Assembly (NCBI GenBank): GCA_977006965.1
Contig: OZ345366.1
Span: forward strand, 682,001 to 746,000
Direction of reading: 5' to 3'
Length of the DNA stretch: 64,000 nt
DNA from: Phymatolithon calcareum
Lineage: Eukaryota > Rhodophyta > Florideophyceae > Hapalidiales
In this document: positions 1 to 11,929 of the stretch, piece by piece
Numbering within the stretch: the first letter of the stretch is position 1
How the letters are laid out: the number at the start of each line of letters is the position of its first letter
Notes under the pieces: generated by a model
The model's database searches: none
Seen by the model: the letters and a program-made list of their open reading frames with translations, nothing else
What the model was told of the DNA's origin: nothing
Position numbers and translations under genes: made by a program

Positions 1-3000
1 GGACCGGGCACAGCGGGATGACTACACCGCCGAATTCTTCCCATGTGCTCTCAAAAGGGCACAGAACCGACCTTGATTGGTTAATAAGTATGCCGTCTGC
101 CGTCCGGTCCATTCCGAATTTGGAAGTTCGCCCTGCGGTATGAAGCATCGTTCATGAGACCTCATCAGAGGCACCTATAGCACAATATCCGTATCACAAC
201 ATTTCTGAGAAATTGGGTCTGTACTCTGTCTGGCAACATGTTTTGGAAAGCATGCACGCAAAGTGAACTGTCTCTGGAATATAGAGACAGAAATAGTCCT
301 GGAGATCGCTACGTGAATATTTGAACGCTTAGGATGGATTGAGGTACAGTATGTACATATTAGTCTCGAGCAATCCACTCATCTGTTTCCGACTGGAAGG
401 TGGCAAATTCAGCAGAGTCCCCCTTACTTTAGAGAGAATGGATCGCATAGCGGCATGCAGAGGGGATCTTGTCCGAAGAGCGCAACTTCTTTTTTGACAC
501 CAACACGTACGAATCAATATGTATAGATGGTGCCCCTCGCAATCGTTCTCGAAAACGATAAAACGTTATGTTGCACGCAGAAGTATGCACAGCTTGTAAT
601 GATATAGTTGGCTGAGGAGAGAGGCAATTTAATGGCATTCAACCTTGGAAACGATCTGTGAAACTGTGGGTGTCCTGGAATGCCTGCTTGTTACAAACCC
701 TTGTATCGGCCACCGGGCAGGGTGCGGAATGGAAACACAGCAGCGCCGACCGGTGTATTGCACAGCAGGTTAGCAATTTTACGTAACTTTTCGTATTCCG
801 GAAACACATAGGGTAATTATTGCAGATTACGAATGCATTCGTCGCTATGCAGTATATCGGCCCAAAATGATCAAAAGGAGATAAGGGAGACCCAGGGATA
901 CACGACATATGTATACACGATCGATGTGTAAGGATGGACAAAGATAATTGGCCGCGCTAGCACCGTCATCCAACTAGTGCTTATACAGCAGAATTCCTTT
1001 TATGCGTTTTGTAAAACTATAGCACAAAGTTATTTTATGAATTTGTGTGCTATGGTAGTACATGGATTCCGCCCTGTGTGGTGTGCCGCAACGCCCAAGG
1101 AAGCTGGGAGAGAAGACAGAAGAAGATGAAAGAAGGCAGCAAGATGACTAGCTACCGTGAGCGTCCTAAATGGTTTCCAACCCGGGGCATCCCTTTGAAG
1201 GACGGCGATTGAAGATTGGCTATGTAGCGATATAGATGTTAAGCTTCCCCAAGGTCTGCACATTGTGCAGCTTGGGCAGCTGTTGTGACATCAAGTACCA
1301 CTCGTATCTGTTAAGTCTACTGGAGCCGTAAGGATGTGGAGTTGTTTACCAGCTCTGATAAATCCCGCAATAAAAGAAAGAAAGAAGAATTTGTGTGCGC
1401 AAGAACACTCCTTGAGAATACTACGGATACGCCTTTTATTGTGATCAGCTCACCGCCTCGGGACTCTCAAAATCTGGTCTTCTAGCGGTAAAGCTTCTCC
1501 TCGTGCTCGGTCGCATTTCTTTCAAAGGGAGGGGAAACCTTGGAATTCAATTATTCGGTTGTGCAGAGCTTTTCTGTGATCGAATAGTCCATTAAAAGGT
1601 ACGCCTCGGCAGGCTATCTTCTAGAAGCGTTGTGTCCAAGACCCTTGGCTATATCCTAACTTATTTTGTAAGTAGGATTAGAAATGGCGGTAGATCGCCA
1701 GCATTCTGCTATGTCTTCTATTACGCCTGGTTGTCAAGCAATTTGTCAATCTTATGTCCGTACAGTGTTCCCAAAACCTGCGTTTCGCCAAGGGACATTC
1801 CCATGAACGGGTTCAAAGTCTACCTTTACATCACAGAACGAATAACCGTCACTCAAGACTACAGATCTGTTACAGTTTTCACATCAGAATTCCACACCAT
1901 AGGATGCAACGTCTTCACGGTCCTTGGTAGAATTCCTGATTATCGCTCTTGGCGCTCAAACGTCCGAGCAAACTTTGCTCTTCACTTTTCCCTATCGGTA
2001 ACTATCAGGAAGTCTACGCTCAGGGTTTCGACCCACAGCACATAGACATGCGTGCACTATGCTCCCACTTTACACACTCATCATGAACCTTAACACATTC
2101 GGAAACACGAGCCTGCGCGAGGAGAAACTGTTCCACATGTTCGCGCCCTTTCGTCGTCGCAACCACTGTGCACGGTACGGAACCATCAGGCCCTTGATCA
2201 AAGGAACGCAAAAACAGGGTCTTTCTTGATTACAGTCAAGTCACAACTTAACATGGCCAATATTCTCTCATACCCCGTGCATTGCTGTACTTTGGCCTAG
2301 CTCGGCCAGTAATAGCGAGCAATTCTGTACGTCCGCACCGGCCGCCATCATCACGTGTCCACGTTCCTTCAATCACTTCGATAGAGTCTTCCGCCAGCAG
2401 TCGGGCGCGTGACCATATGTGCCAATTTTTTCGTCGTCGGCAATAGCTTCCATTCAGTTGCGTGCTGCCTGTCTCAGCATTGCTCCGAATCTTCGCGATT
2501 CCCGCCGCGACGCAACTATACTACTACTACACGTTCCATCATCCGTCGCGCCTTCCAGCAACGTGTGCATTCTCTCGCCGTAGCGCAAGTCTACAGTTGT
2601 CGCCTCCGTCTCTTCCGCGGCGTAATGCGCACATCTGTATGCGAATGGCGTGCATTACACGCTGCTTTTCGTCCTACGTGCCCGCCATGTCGCAGGTCTC
2701 GTAGACCTACGCGATTCGCAACTCCACTCGCTTCAACTCGCCGATCGGAGCGCTGAGCGCGTCAATACATCGTCATGAGTAGAGTTAGCTGTTCGAAACA
2801 TCTCTTGATCTATATATTCTGTGTCGACATTTGTGCACAATCGCTCTTTCGTAGTCAGCTTCACCATTCGCAGTTCGTAGCATCGCTCATTTTGCGCTGC
2901 TATCCAGCACTGTCCAGAAACCATGACGAAACATTAGGGTATACACTTATGCCCTCTGAACATCATGAATTTCTCTTCCTTTATTTCCGACTTCGATGAT

Positions 3001-3307
3001 GCTCTTCGGAATCATCTGTTGAACCCGTTACCGTGAACTATAGCTAAGGCAAAAATGCTAGCGACTCGAGCCACAAGCGGACATTGTACTACAAGTAAAG
3101 AGAAAAGAAACTAGACGGTCGACATCATGTGTCGAATGTAATCTTGAAGTAACCGGATACGGGTTCGAAAAATCCGCGAAAGGATCAGATTTAGGGAGAG
3201 GAGAGGACGATTGTAGGGCTGAGATGCTGGGAGAGGTCGCCAAATTATTTTTTCTGCTACATTTTCATATAAAAAGTTTTCGAAAGACCATAATTTTCAG
3301 TTTGTGG
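1..3307. other. Non-coding or decayed stretch, no supported gene
   Basis: Short open frames occur on both strands but none shows a domain, signal peptide or sustained composition, and several overlap each other in conflicting frames. At about 1340-1395 a segment ending in AATAAAAGAAAGAAAGAAG resembles the 3' end of a non-LTR retrotransposon; a similar ending lies near 29350 (AATAAAGAGAGAAGG). I see nothing else I can support here. Confidence 0.5.
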
Positions 3308-5068
3308 TTACACTGAGTAAGTAGACGAAGCATCATCAGTTGCTGCGCCGCGCGAAACATCGGAGCTTGACGGAGGTCGTGGGAATTCTTCCCGAAGGTC
3401 AGCTTCACGCTCACGTTCCGCGGCCGCCGCAGCAGTAGGTCCTCCTTCTGGGAAGTCACCACGTCCGTAGATATCACGAACGATAGACTGCTCGTAGAGA
3501 AGATCAGAAGGATCTGGCACGCCAAGTGGTCCAGACGAGGAGTAGTCGGACTCCGATTGTTCCGCATTGCGGCGATACACGGCCCACAACGCGAGCATGA
3601 TTATAAGAATAATAGCGAAGGCACCAACAACGGCAATGAGTACAATGGTCCAGGTGGCAAGACCTGCGGTTCCGGCAGCAGTGAGCCCACCAGCCGCGTT
3701 CACAACCTTCGCAGTTTGAACCTCAACGCCCTCAATGACGATTTCAGGGCACTCGTAGCCAAGATCCTTCTGGAAAGTGCAGGTATCAACAGAGTTACGG
3801 AGCTTGCCTTCGGCGCTCTTGTCACCCCTCGGAACATACCCAGCACAGTTCAAAATTACTGAACCTGGGAGAACCTTCTCGTTCACACAGTTTGACCCGC
3901 CGATAACATCGCACATTTTAGCGACAAGCTTGCGGGCATCCGTAGCCAAAAACTCAGCTGGAGATGTATTCTTGACACGAATCACAGCGGTGAAAGTGTC
4001 GAACTTGTCCGACGAACCGAGAGACAATACACTATCCACCGCGAGGTCGCCGACAGGGCCTTCGGGAAGAGTTCCAGTGAGGACAAGCTTGCCGCCTCCA
4101 CCAACAATCTTAGCAAGCTCTCCATCGCACTTCACAGTGGCACTTCCAAGGGACTCTGGCTTAAACACAATGGTCTGGTCCGGAATTCTACGAATGGAAG
4201 TAGATCGCATGTAATCGTATGTTTGGCCACCGACGGTCAGCACAATATTCGACACGGGAGAAGCCAGTGGTGGCTTCTCGAGATTGTACATGGGGATAGA
4301 GACAAGCCCGGAAGAGGCCACCTTGACTGATCCGCCGACAACGACACACGGCGGCGCGGGGTTTGTAGCCTGCCTGATGTTGAGAACCGTTTCGAAGGAC
4401 TCACCATCCTTCACAATGCTCGGGCACTCAAAGTTGACCATGAAGTTCCCTGTACCTACACGGTACGGATTGAGCTCCATGACAAATGTAGTGCTGTCGA
4501 TGGAGGAGCTCTTGACTTCCTTCATGTAGACACCTGCCATTTCCTTGTATGAAATTTTCACATCGGAAAGATCTGCGACATTGCCATCGGTTCCGACGGC
4601 CTTGACGCCGTAGCTGTACTTACCGGTTGAGCCAACGGAAACACCGGGACCGTCGTCACCGGAGACAACCACGCCGTTGTCAATGATGACAACACCGGCG
4701 ACAATGAATGAGCCGGCGATTTCATACGTTTTTCCAGAGACGTCCTCGACGGAAAAAGTGTACGCCTCGGTTCCCACACTTCTATCGAAAGTGAAAGGGA
4801 TAGTGCAATTCACATAACCATTGTACGTTGAGGTGATAACACGCCCAGCCTTGTACAAGCTGCCTTTGGAAACAGCGGTCGACTTCACTTCCGCGCTCTT
4901 GAAGAAATAGGAGACGTGAGCAGAAGTATCGCCATAGCTAGGAAGCACTACGAGGCGAGGACCTTCGGGGGACTCCCTGCCGGAGACGGGGTCGATGTAT
5001 ACGAGTTTGCTCGCGACGGCAAGCGCAAGCGCGGCGACGAGCGCGAAATTGAGGAGAAGGCGTGCCAT
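3308..5068 (-). CDS. Type I single-pass membrane protein of unknown function (586 aa)
   Basis: An intronless frame of 586 residues. Residues 1-20 form a signal peptide (basic start, then an Ala/Leu-rich core ending AVASK). Residues about 20-465 are predicted to be extracellular or lumenal: beta-rich in look, with Gly/Val/Ser/Thr-rich segments, scattered cysteines clustered near the membrane-proximal end, and NXS/T sites. A strong membrane helix spans about 472-500 (core TWTIVLIAVVGAFAIILIIM) and is followed by an Arg and a roughly 85-residue cytoplasmic tail rich in Ser, Pro and acidic residues with two Tyr-containing patches. The start ATG at 5068 directly precedes the signal peptide. I do not recognise the family. 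It lacks the dense cysteine pattern of HAP2/GCS1. A cell-surface receptor or adhesion role is only a guess from the topology. It stands alone, flanked by non-coding DNA on both sides. Confidence 0.85.
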   Translation of the reverse strand: MARLLLNFALVAALALAVASKLVYIDPVSGRESPEGPRLVVLPSYGDTSAHVSYFFKSAEVKSTAVSKGSLYKAGRVITSTYNGYVNCTIPFTFDRSVGTEAYTFSVEDVSGKTYEIAGSFIVAGVVIIDNGVVVSGDDGPGVSVGSTGKYSYGVKAVGTDGNVADLSDVKISYKEMAGVYMKEVKSSSIDSTTFVMELNPYRVGTGNFMVNFECPSIVKDGESFETVLNIRQATNPAPPCVVVGGSVKVASSGLVSIPMYNLEKPPLASPVSNIVLTVGGQTYDYMRSTSIRRIPDQTIVFKPESLGSATVKCDGELAKIVGGGGKLVLTGTLPEGPVGDLAVDSVLSLGSSDKFDTFTAVIRVKNTSPAEFLATDARKLVAKMCDVIGGSNCVNEKVLPGSVILNCAGYVPRGDKSAEGKLRNSVDTCTFQKDLGYECPEIVIEGVEVQTAKVVNAAGGLTAAGTAGLATWTIVLIAVVGAFAIILIIMLALWAVYRRNAEQSESDYSSSGPLGVPDPSDLLYEQSIVRDIYGRGDFPEGGPTAAAAAEREREADLREEFPRPPSSSDVSRGAATDDASSTYSV

Positions 5069-8000
5069 TGCGAAGCGAGGATTGCAAAATTAGTTCGTCG
5101 TTCCGGAGCGAGACCTTACCCGCACGGAGTATCCGCGAGTTGCGCGTCCGGGGACTGTCGCTATGCGCAAGGCGATGCGAACCGTTCCCGGTCGTCCTAG
5201 TGTACGAGTACGAGGGATATCGGGACCAACGGATTGAGGCGAGTTGGGGTTAGGTGCCCTTGAAAATCGCCTCGGCGGGGCTTTGGTGAGGGAATGGTAG
5301 TGTTCGTGGTACGGAAAGGGGGCGCGGTTCGCGTAACCGTTGATAAGGCGTGGCGGGATGTGCAAACGGACATAAATTGTGCCGATTATTTACAAAGGAA
5401 CCGCTTGTCGGCCTGCCTTGCCTGTGTGTATTCGGCCGGAAGAGTGTGCATTCAAGCAGGGGCGCCACATACGCCAGCACCATATGATAAACGTGGAGCA
5501 AGCCGGTGCGTCATGCTGCAAGCTTCCCGCGTTTCATAGCGACGCCAGTCGCCCCGATCAGCTTGATGGAATTTGTGATGGAATGCACGTCACGCTGAAC
5601 ACGGAATTCTAACCTCCACGGCGACCAACCGGTCCAACAAACCACCCGAGACAGCCCGTCCCCTTTGTAAGGCCCGACGGACATTGATGGAAAGGACCGC
5701 TCCTTTCAGACAGCGTGTCACGGCGTTGCGCGCCGTGGCCTGGACCATAGTGCGGAGGTGGTGCCGCATCATCGACTGTTTAAAATTTTGATAATTCTGC
5801 AATAGCGCACTTCAATCACTGAATTGCGATTACTGTTCGATGAGGACCACTCCGTTGAAGGCGACATCGCTCTCGAGCACCTTCGCCGCAATGTTCATTT
5901 CACTGCACAACAGGATGAGCTCTGTCTACACCATGCAAGATCATCACTACGCGATGGGCGCACCGCACTAATGGCACGTAAGTGCACTTTTCACGAATAC
6001 GCGAATTTCAGCCCCTGCGTGCGGCTCGATACGTCTGTGTGCAATTGAAGTCGTGCACAACCATGACCGACCAGTCAGTGTCCTCGAACATGTGACAGGG
6101 ATTGATTGCACAGCAATACAAAACGTACAGACGAATGTGATCGGTGTCTGTGATTCGTACAATTGACGACGAATCGAAGAAACATCGCCCAGTTCCGGTC
6201 TGACCGTTTTGTAATGTGTGTAAGCATACTTACAGCGTCCACACGGAGAGGCAACACGTATCGCCTGTATCGGCCTTCAACTGTTATCAATTTTGACGAC
6301 TGTCTAAATTATTCCCGTGCTCAAACAACAAAGTTTTACCCCAAAACTTGACTCCAGGATGCATCCTGATGCTAGAAGCTGTGCTGGCACCAGCACAGCT
6401 GCACTGTCTCCGTTGCCAATGTGTTGCTGCCCAAGACAGGCCCGGGGGAATTGCAGGAATACCGCGTCGCTGTCCCGAAAACATCCTGACTTGTCCTCCC
6501 ATTCCCAAGCCGCTGTCGCCTTTTCTCGCATTCGAGTAGAAGAACGACAGCATACAGTGCAGTTGCGTAGCAACCACTGTAATCGAGAGCATAAAGACTC
6601 TTCCTTGTGCCTCCCTCGAAAAGTCGCCGCGTCGCTCCAAGTGCGCACTTGCAGCCAATATTGCTCATTTACGCGCGCTCTGTTAAGGCGCTAGTGCATC
6701 ATGCCATTGGAATACCCCTCTAAAAAAAGCTCTGTGCTTTGGTGTAAGGGCTGCACTGTGCTATTGAAGGGTTTTGGGAGTCTATCCACTCCCTCCACGT
6801 GGCAGCGTGGCAGCTCCGTCAAAGGTAGGTTTGCATTGATGTCTGTCTGCCTGTCTTTTTTGCTAGTGCCGCCAAAAGAACATCACTGTAAAAAAATGTT
6901 GACAGCGCCGCAATTGATGTTTCCCGACGGCGTCACTTTGCCGCGTAATCGGCGTGGGCTCTTAAAAAATGCATTATGTAACGCTTTCTGACAACATCCA
7001 CAAAAATTACTGTGGGGCGCCCGATCATCGGTAAGCACGGCGGTGAACTTAATTTATCCCAAAGGACTGTACTGTACTGTAACCGTTATTATCACAACCC
7101 AAAGACGACGTTCGTGGGGTAGAATTTGCACCATATGTCATGGCAATGTTGACAAACTATCCACAATCAGTCGGTACGTAGTCCGCGCAGTGGCGCACGG
7201 GACGGAAACTGCATCCCGTTGTCGCACGAGCCGTGGGGGCAGGAGGACCGTCTATACAGTACAGTATTCATGCGAACGGCTACGAACGATACAGTAAAGT
7301 TTGATTGCGGTACCCGGCTTGATGGACTACGAAGGTTACCTCATCTGTTGCGGATCATCGTCACTAGATCTTCGTGCATCATTCGCTGCTCGGAATCCAT
7401 TTGCTTTGCCGTCTGCCTTGAGCCATGAATCGGCTTGATGACGGCAAGCTCTTGTGCCGGTCGGTCAAAACTCTTTACGGGGACGAGCGAGTGACAAGGA
7501 ACCCAGTCCCGTGAGGACCACAAGGCTCAACCTGCCCTTAACCCCCGTCTCAGGACCGATGTGCTCTGTACAACTGTAGAGTACCGAAGTGATCATCCAT
7601 ACTCTCGGCGTCATAGACTGGCGGTACAGGGCAGCACTGGTCTGCTGATCATGGGAAGTCAGGGATTGACTGGTTGACAGCAACGCTGACTGACCGTGAT
7701 CACAAGATGGTTCTACTTGGCGCGTAGATTGCGAGATATTACGGAAGTGATCATTTGACCGGTAGCGCAATTGGTACTCGAAAATACGACTGCTTTCTGC
7801 AGGTCTTGTGGATTGTGCTTGGAGTGATTAGATTGATCGCTGTCCCGGGCCAAGGCAACATGATTGCGGAAAGAACGAGAGTCCTCGAAGGCCTCATGGT
7901 GTCAAAATCCGTGATTCTGTAGCACGTCGTGCATATAGATTAAGAAATGATACTATCTACTTTACTGTATCTCGGCAGCGATCGGAAAGTGCACTTGAGT

Positions 8001-8852
8001 AAATGACGTAATGTATCCTATGTTTTCTGTAAAATGTCCCCTCGCTGCCCGAGTGATTGAAAGCAACGAGTTGCTTGTCCTGGTGTTAACGTGACACGAT
8101 GCTCGCTAAAGCCCGTGTGGATTTTTACAAAAAAATTGTCAAATAACGTGCGCTTCTTTGTATTGCGGGAGCATTCTTTCACTCGATCCTCTTCTTCTAC
8201 TCGCTGCCGGTCATTTGTTGCGTTATCTATCTCGTTGAACTAGAAACTTCTTGTGGTTGGGGGGATCGGATTACTCTCCACTTGCGCTTCGTGTTGACAG
8301 AGATGTTGGAACAAAGTTCAATTGAGGAAGAGCGTTACATCGCACGGTCAACTTACGATCCAACTCAGTACCGTCAAAGCCCAAGGCTCCAGTTCCAAAA
8401 AGCGGACTGATGATCTCAAATCCAGATTTCAATAGTTCCCGAAGCTAAACCTCATTTCGCGTCCAGTACCAAGCAAACTTTCCGGCCCGGCCCCACGTGG
8501 CGGTCTACGTCGGCTATTTCTGCATCTTAAGACTTTACTCCCTCGTTGACGCCCAAAAAGCACGAAAAGCTCAAAAGTGTCCAATGCCACCATGCAATTA
8601 CCAGTGAATTCCTTGCAAGGAATTTCCCGCGTTCGAATGCATTTCAACCACTCGTGACTGCCAGGCAGCTTTTTTCATTTTTGCTTTATTGCAGAAAGCG
8701 CTAACTGAAGTTAGTATCTGAGGATGTCTTCAAACAGCCCCTCATGTTTACGAATTTGAGCACTTTGAGCAATTTCTCATTGCCTATTTCCTCCAGCTTC
8801 GCACCTTCCTCCTCGCTTTACATTCTTTCGATGACTGAAGTTTTTTACTCTT
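5069..8852. other. Intergenic or decayed stretch
   Basis: No frame here has recognisable domains. The first few hundred bases (to about 5600) must hold the promoter of the membrane-protein gene to the left, which reads leftward; I see no clear TATA box. Overlapping frames at 6287-6694 run on both strands over the same bases and look spurious. Repeated ACTGTACTGTA-type motifs occur near 7063 and 7252. Confidence 0.4.
6377..6400. repeat. Perfect 24-bp palindrome
   Basis: Arms AGCTGTGCTGG and CCAGCACAGCT are separated by CA. A second short palindrome, AGGATGCATCCT, lies just upstream at 6357-6368. No function is evident. The pair could form a small hairpin or be the remains of a repeat element. 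Confidence 0.6.
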
Positions 8853-9281
8853 TTGCGGGCTACTCAACATATGAGAGCCTCTGGGGGCTTCTTGTTTCTT
8901 CTCTTTTTTCTTCGACTATTCGATTATTATGAGCACTGCGGATCAGCTCACAGACACACACTCATGCTGGACAAAACCGCCGAAGGGGTACAGTACAGGC
9001 TTCTCCCTTATTGGAGCCGGGACCAGTACAAAAAACAACTATGCCAGACAATCTCGTCATGTGTCGCTCTTAGCTACGTGGTTTCTCGAGAACAATTAGC
9101 CCACAGTATGATTTTAAAAGCTGTAGAAAGGGATTTTGTGCATGGACTGAGGAGCGACGAAACCATTCCGAGTTCTCAAATTGGATTATTCAACGTCATC
9201 ATGCGCACCAGAGATCAGTTTTGTAATTTACTTGGGCACATACTTCGCATGGACGAGCAACGCATGGTACGCCAAATGTGA
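8853..9281 (+). pseudogene. Fragment resembling the C-terminal end of a non-LTR (LINE) reverse transcriptase
   Basis: The frame ends in FCNLLGHILRMDEQRMVRQ, which fits the W/LLGHxLRMxxxR motif found near the C-terminus of many LINE reverse transcriptases. The upstream residues do not show the reverse-transcriptase core, so only the tail is left. The start at 8853 is just the open frame; real homology probably begins nearer 9000. The call rests on this single motif. Confidence 0.4.
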
Positions 9282-11523
9282 TTGCATAGTGTAAAACCAA
9301 CCCCAGCGGCACTCTTCAGCGACGTGCCCGACCAAAACTTAGAATAGCTCTTAATATCGCACAGAATGGAGAAACCTTAGACCTTCGCAGCGCTGCTAAC
9401 CTCACTTCGGGAAATGCAGAATACAATGCAATACAAGGTGGGTTTTGCTTATTTTGGGAATTGGTGTGTGAATAAGGAGATTCATTTGATGTATGGAGAG
9501 GAGCGGTCTTCCACAGTAGAAACCAAAGATGCTTGTCGGCAAGAAGTGCGCTAACTTTACTGCATTGTGCTCTTTGATCATTGAAGATCATGGTAATTTA
9601 CTCATGATACGGAAGATCTTCCATGGATCAGTTAAAGCGTAAACTGTACAACTATGGCACACATTTGATGCGGTTGCAGATCAAGAGACTCTGGTTAGAG
9701 GACAGTACGCAGGGCGTGGCCTCGTATTACAGCGAAGATACATCTTGACGGAAATGGGAAACTCAAAAGTGAGCACAACTTTGAGCAAGACCACATTTAT
9801 TCAATAGTCGTAAAACGGGCAAAATGCAATTGATTTCATATGCAGTTTCAAAAAAAACTCGTGAACGCGGAGAAACTAATTGCTCTTCCCCCTGAATTTG
9901 CTGGCTCCTTTGCAATGTACAGTACTGTATCCATCCATTCGGAAACGCACAATGTGATTTGCCCCTCGCACAGGTTTTTCAATGTATAGCTAACTGAAGT
10001 GGTTATGATTTAAACACCATTAATCTACGTACTGTACAATAGCGCAGCTGGAGGTAAACGGTGCCAGCAATGACCGTGACATATTCCCTGGCACGTGACC
10101 ATGAGCGGACACGTAGGCGGAACGTTTATCCTTAAATTATAACGAGAAAATTATATTCACTGTAAACATAAGTGGGGCCGAATTAGCGAGCTCTCTCTTC
10201 GTCAGCAGACCGCAGACACATATCCATGATGGACGGCTTGTCGAAAGCTGACGAACACGTCGCATCTACATTTGCATTAAAAGTTGATGGGTATTATATG
10301 CCACATATGGTCACGCTGTGTGACGTGATGTGAATTATAAAGTATGCACATTCTAGGTTCTATTTTTGTTGCATGACGAGAGCACATGGCGGACCTTCCG
10401 TCCCATTTATTCACATGCTTATGATACTAAAGTCCTGACAGTGCCCTTTTGCGCAATGCAAGGCACAGCAATGCCTCAATCGACATAGCTCATTTGCGCC
10501 TTGCGCGGGTATTGTGCTGTATGCGGGATGACGTGTGATACGGCCTATGCACGCTAATCGTGTACCGTGTGCTGCAGAGCAAGATGCAGTTAAACCCCTC
10601 TAATTGCAACAGTTCGGGATATGTATTGGATTTTCTGTTCAAGAGGCTTTAGGAGCCTATCATACACACTAGAGCTTTATTTAAGCCCTCATTAATAGAG
10701 ATCCGCGCCTTACAGTGAGCACCGCTTGCGAGAGCACGCTCAAAAATTAACGAAAAGTAGCTGCCATCATTTTCGTGGTTTGCAGTTTTCAAGTTTTCTC
10801 GGGCCCTTAAAATTTAGATATTTATTCGGATATTTTTTACAGGTTTTGTTCGTGAAGGACAGTTTGTTTGCAGTTTTACAAGTTTTTCAGCTAGATGAAT
10901 TTCAATTAGAGAGGCTCGATTGTACGGCTACTGTACTGAATACTACCAACGGGGCGTCGGAAAAGCATTCCCTCAAGGACTATGTATGTCCTGTGCTTCC
11001 GGAGAGAGCAGCGGGGGGAGGGAAGTGGACCCCGATACACGAAAAGAGCGCTTGGGAACCCATTTTTCTCAGTGCCGTGTACGTTCTCACTGCGTATCCC
11101 TAAGTCCCCGATTTTCCGAGCGTACTATTTTCGGATGCGGGGCACAAGATGTGCTGCATACTGTAGATACATATATGCTACATGAGTGTGTCCACGAAAT
11201 GACTTCAATCAGTTCTATATTCTTGCACAATGGTGTGACGAAAGCCTGAACAGTGAGGCCTGAGAAGGAGGCCGAGGAGAAGGGAGACCGAACTGATTTA
11301 ATTGTGCTGCACAAGAGGGAAGCAGTGCTTGAATTTCCCAACCTACTACTGTAGCATTTTAACCGCCACAGTCTGCAATACATGTCCGATGTAGTCTGAA
11401 AAGGAAATTCAAGCTACTGCGAGGTGGCTAGTTCGATGCGACAGAACACAAAATTGCTAGGAACCTGAAAAAAGACCTAGCATGGGACGTCATAAGAACG
11501 GTCCCTGACCGATTACCGGGAGA
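9282..11523. other. Non-coding stretch
   Basis: No supported gene. A possible tiny inverted-repeat unit lies at about 9914-10035: TGTACAGTAC on the left and GTACTGTACA on the right, about 120 bp apart. Frames near 10726-11249 overlap in different phases and have low-complexity Phe/Leu-rich starts, so I do not call them. Confidence 0.4.
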
Positions 11524-11582
11524 GAGTTCAATAAAATGGAGAAACGTACAGAGTCAGCATGTTTCTCCATTTTATTGAACTC
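11524..11582. repeat. Perfect 22-bp inverted repeat with 15-nt loop
   Basis: The left arm (11524-11545) starts GAGTTCAATAAAATGG. The right arm (11561-11582) is its exact reverse complement, with 15 bases between. No coding sequence overlaps it. It could be a hairpin RNA precursor or a remnant of a foldback element. Confidence 0.8.
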
Positions 11583-11900
11583 ACTCACAGGATCGTTTTT
11601 CAAACCTCGTTCTCCCGGCCATAAATTTCCGACACTGTAACGGAGTTCAAGCGTCCCGCAGCTCACCCAAATGTTTTCCCTGCCCCCGAAAGATGTCCAT
11701 TCAGATGTGGCATCTGCCAATGTGTGATACGTTTAGTGCTCTTTGAAGACACAATCCCGTTGCGATACGTTCCAGAGCATACATAAACGTTTTTGCTTTG
11801 CATCTTTTCCCAAGTCTCTTCTCCGCAAACATTCTTTCTGCTTGCCCGTACCTGGTAATTTACTAGGGTCTTCTCTCTCAACACAATGTTTCTTCATCAA

Positions 11901-11926
11901 GACACGACCCATGCTTGGGTCGTGTC
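11901..11926. repeat. Perfect 11-bp stem, 4-nt loop
   Basis: GACACGACCCA, loop TGCT, then TGGGTCGTGTC. It lies about 320 bp downstream of the larger hairpin at 11524. It is GC-rich and would fold stably if transcribed. No neighbouring gene explains it as a terminator. Confidence 0.6.
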
Positions 11927-11929
11927 ATG

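Noticed and set aside
1632-2045. 137-codon plus-strand frame
   Set aside because: Non-ATG start, no domain, composition like translated non-coding DNA.
6287-6694. Long frames on both strands over the same bases
   Set aside because: Mutually exclusive frames with no motif; only the palindrome is kept as a feature.
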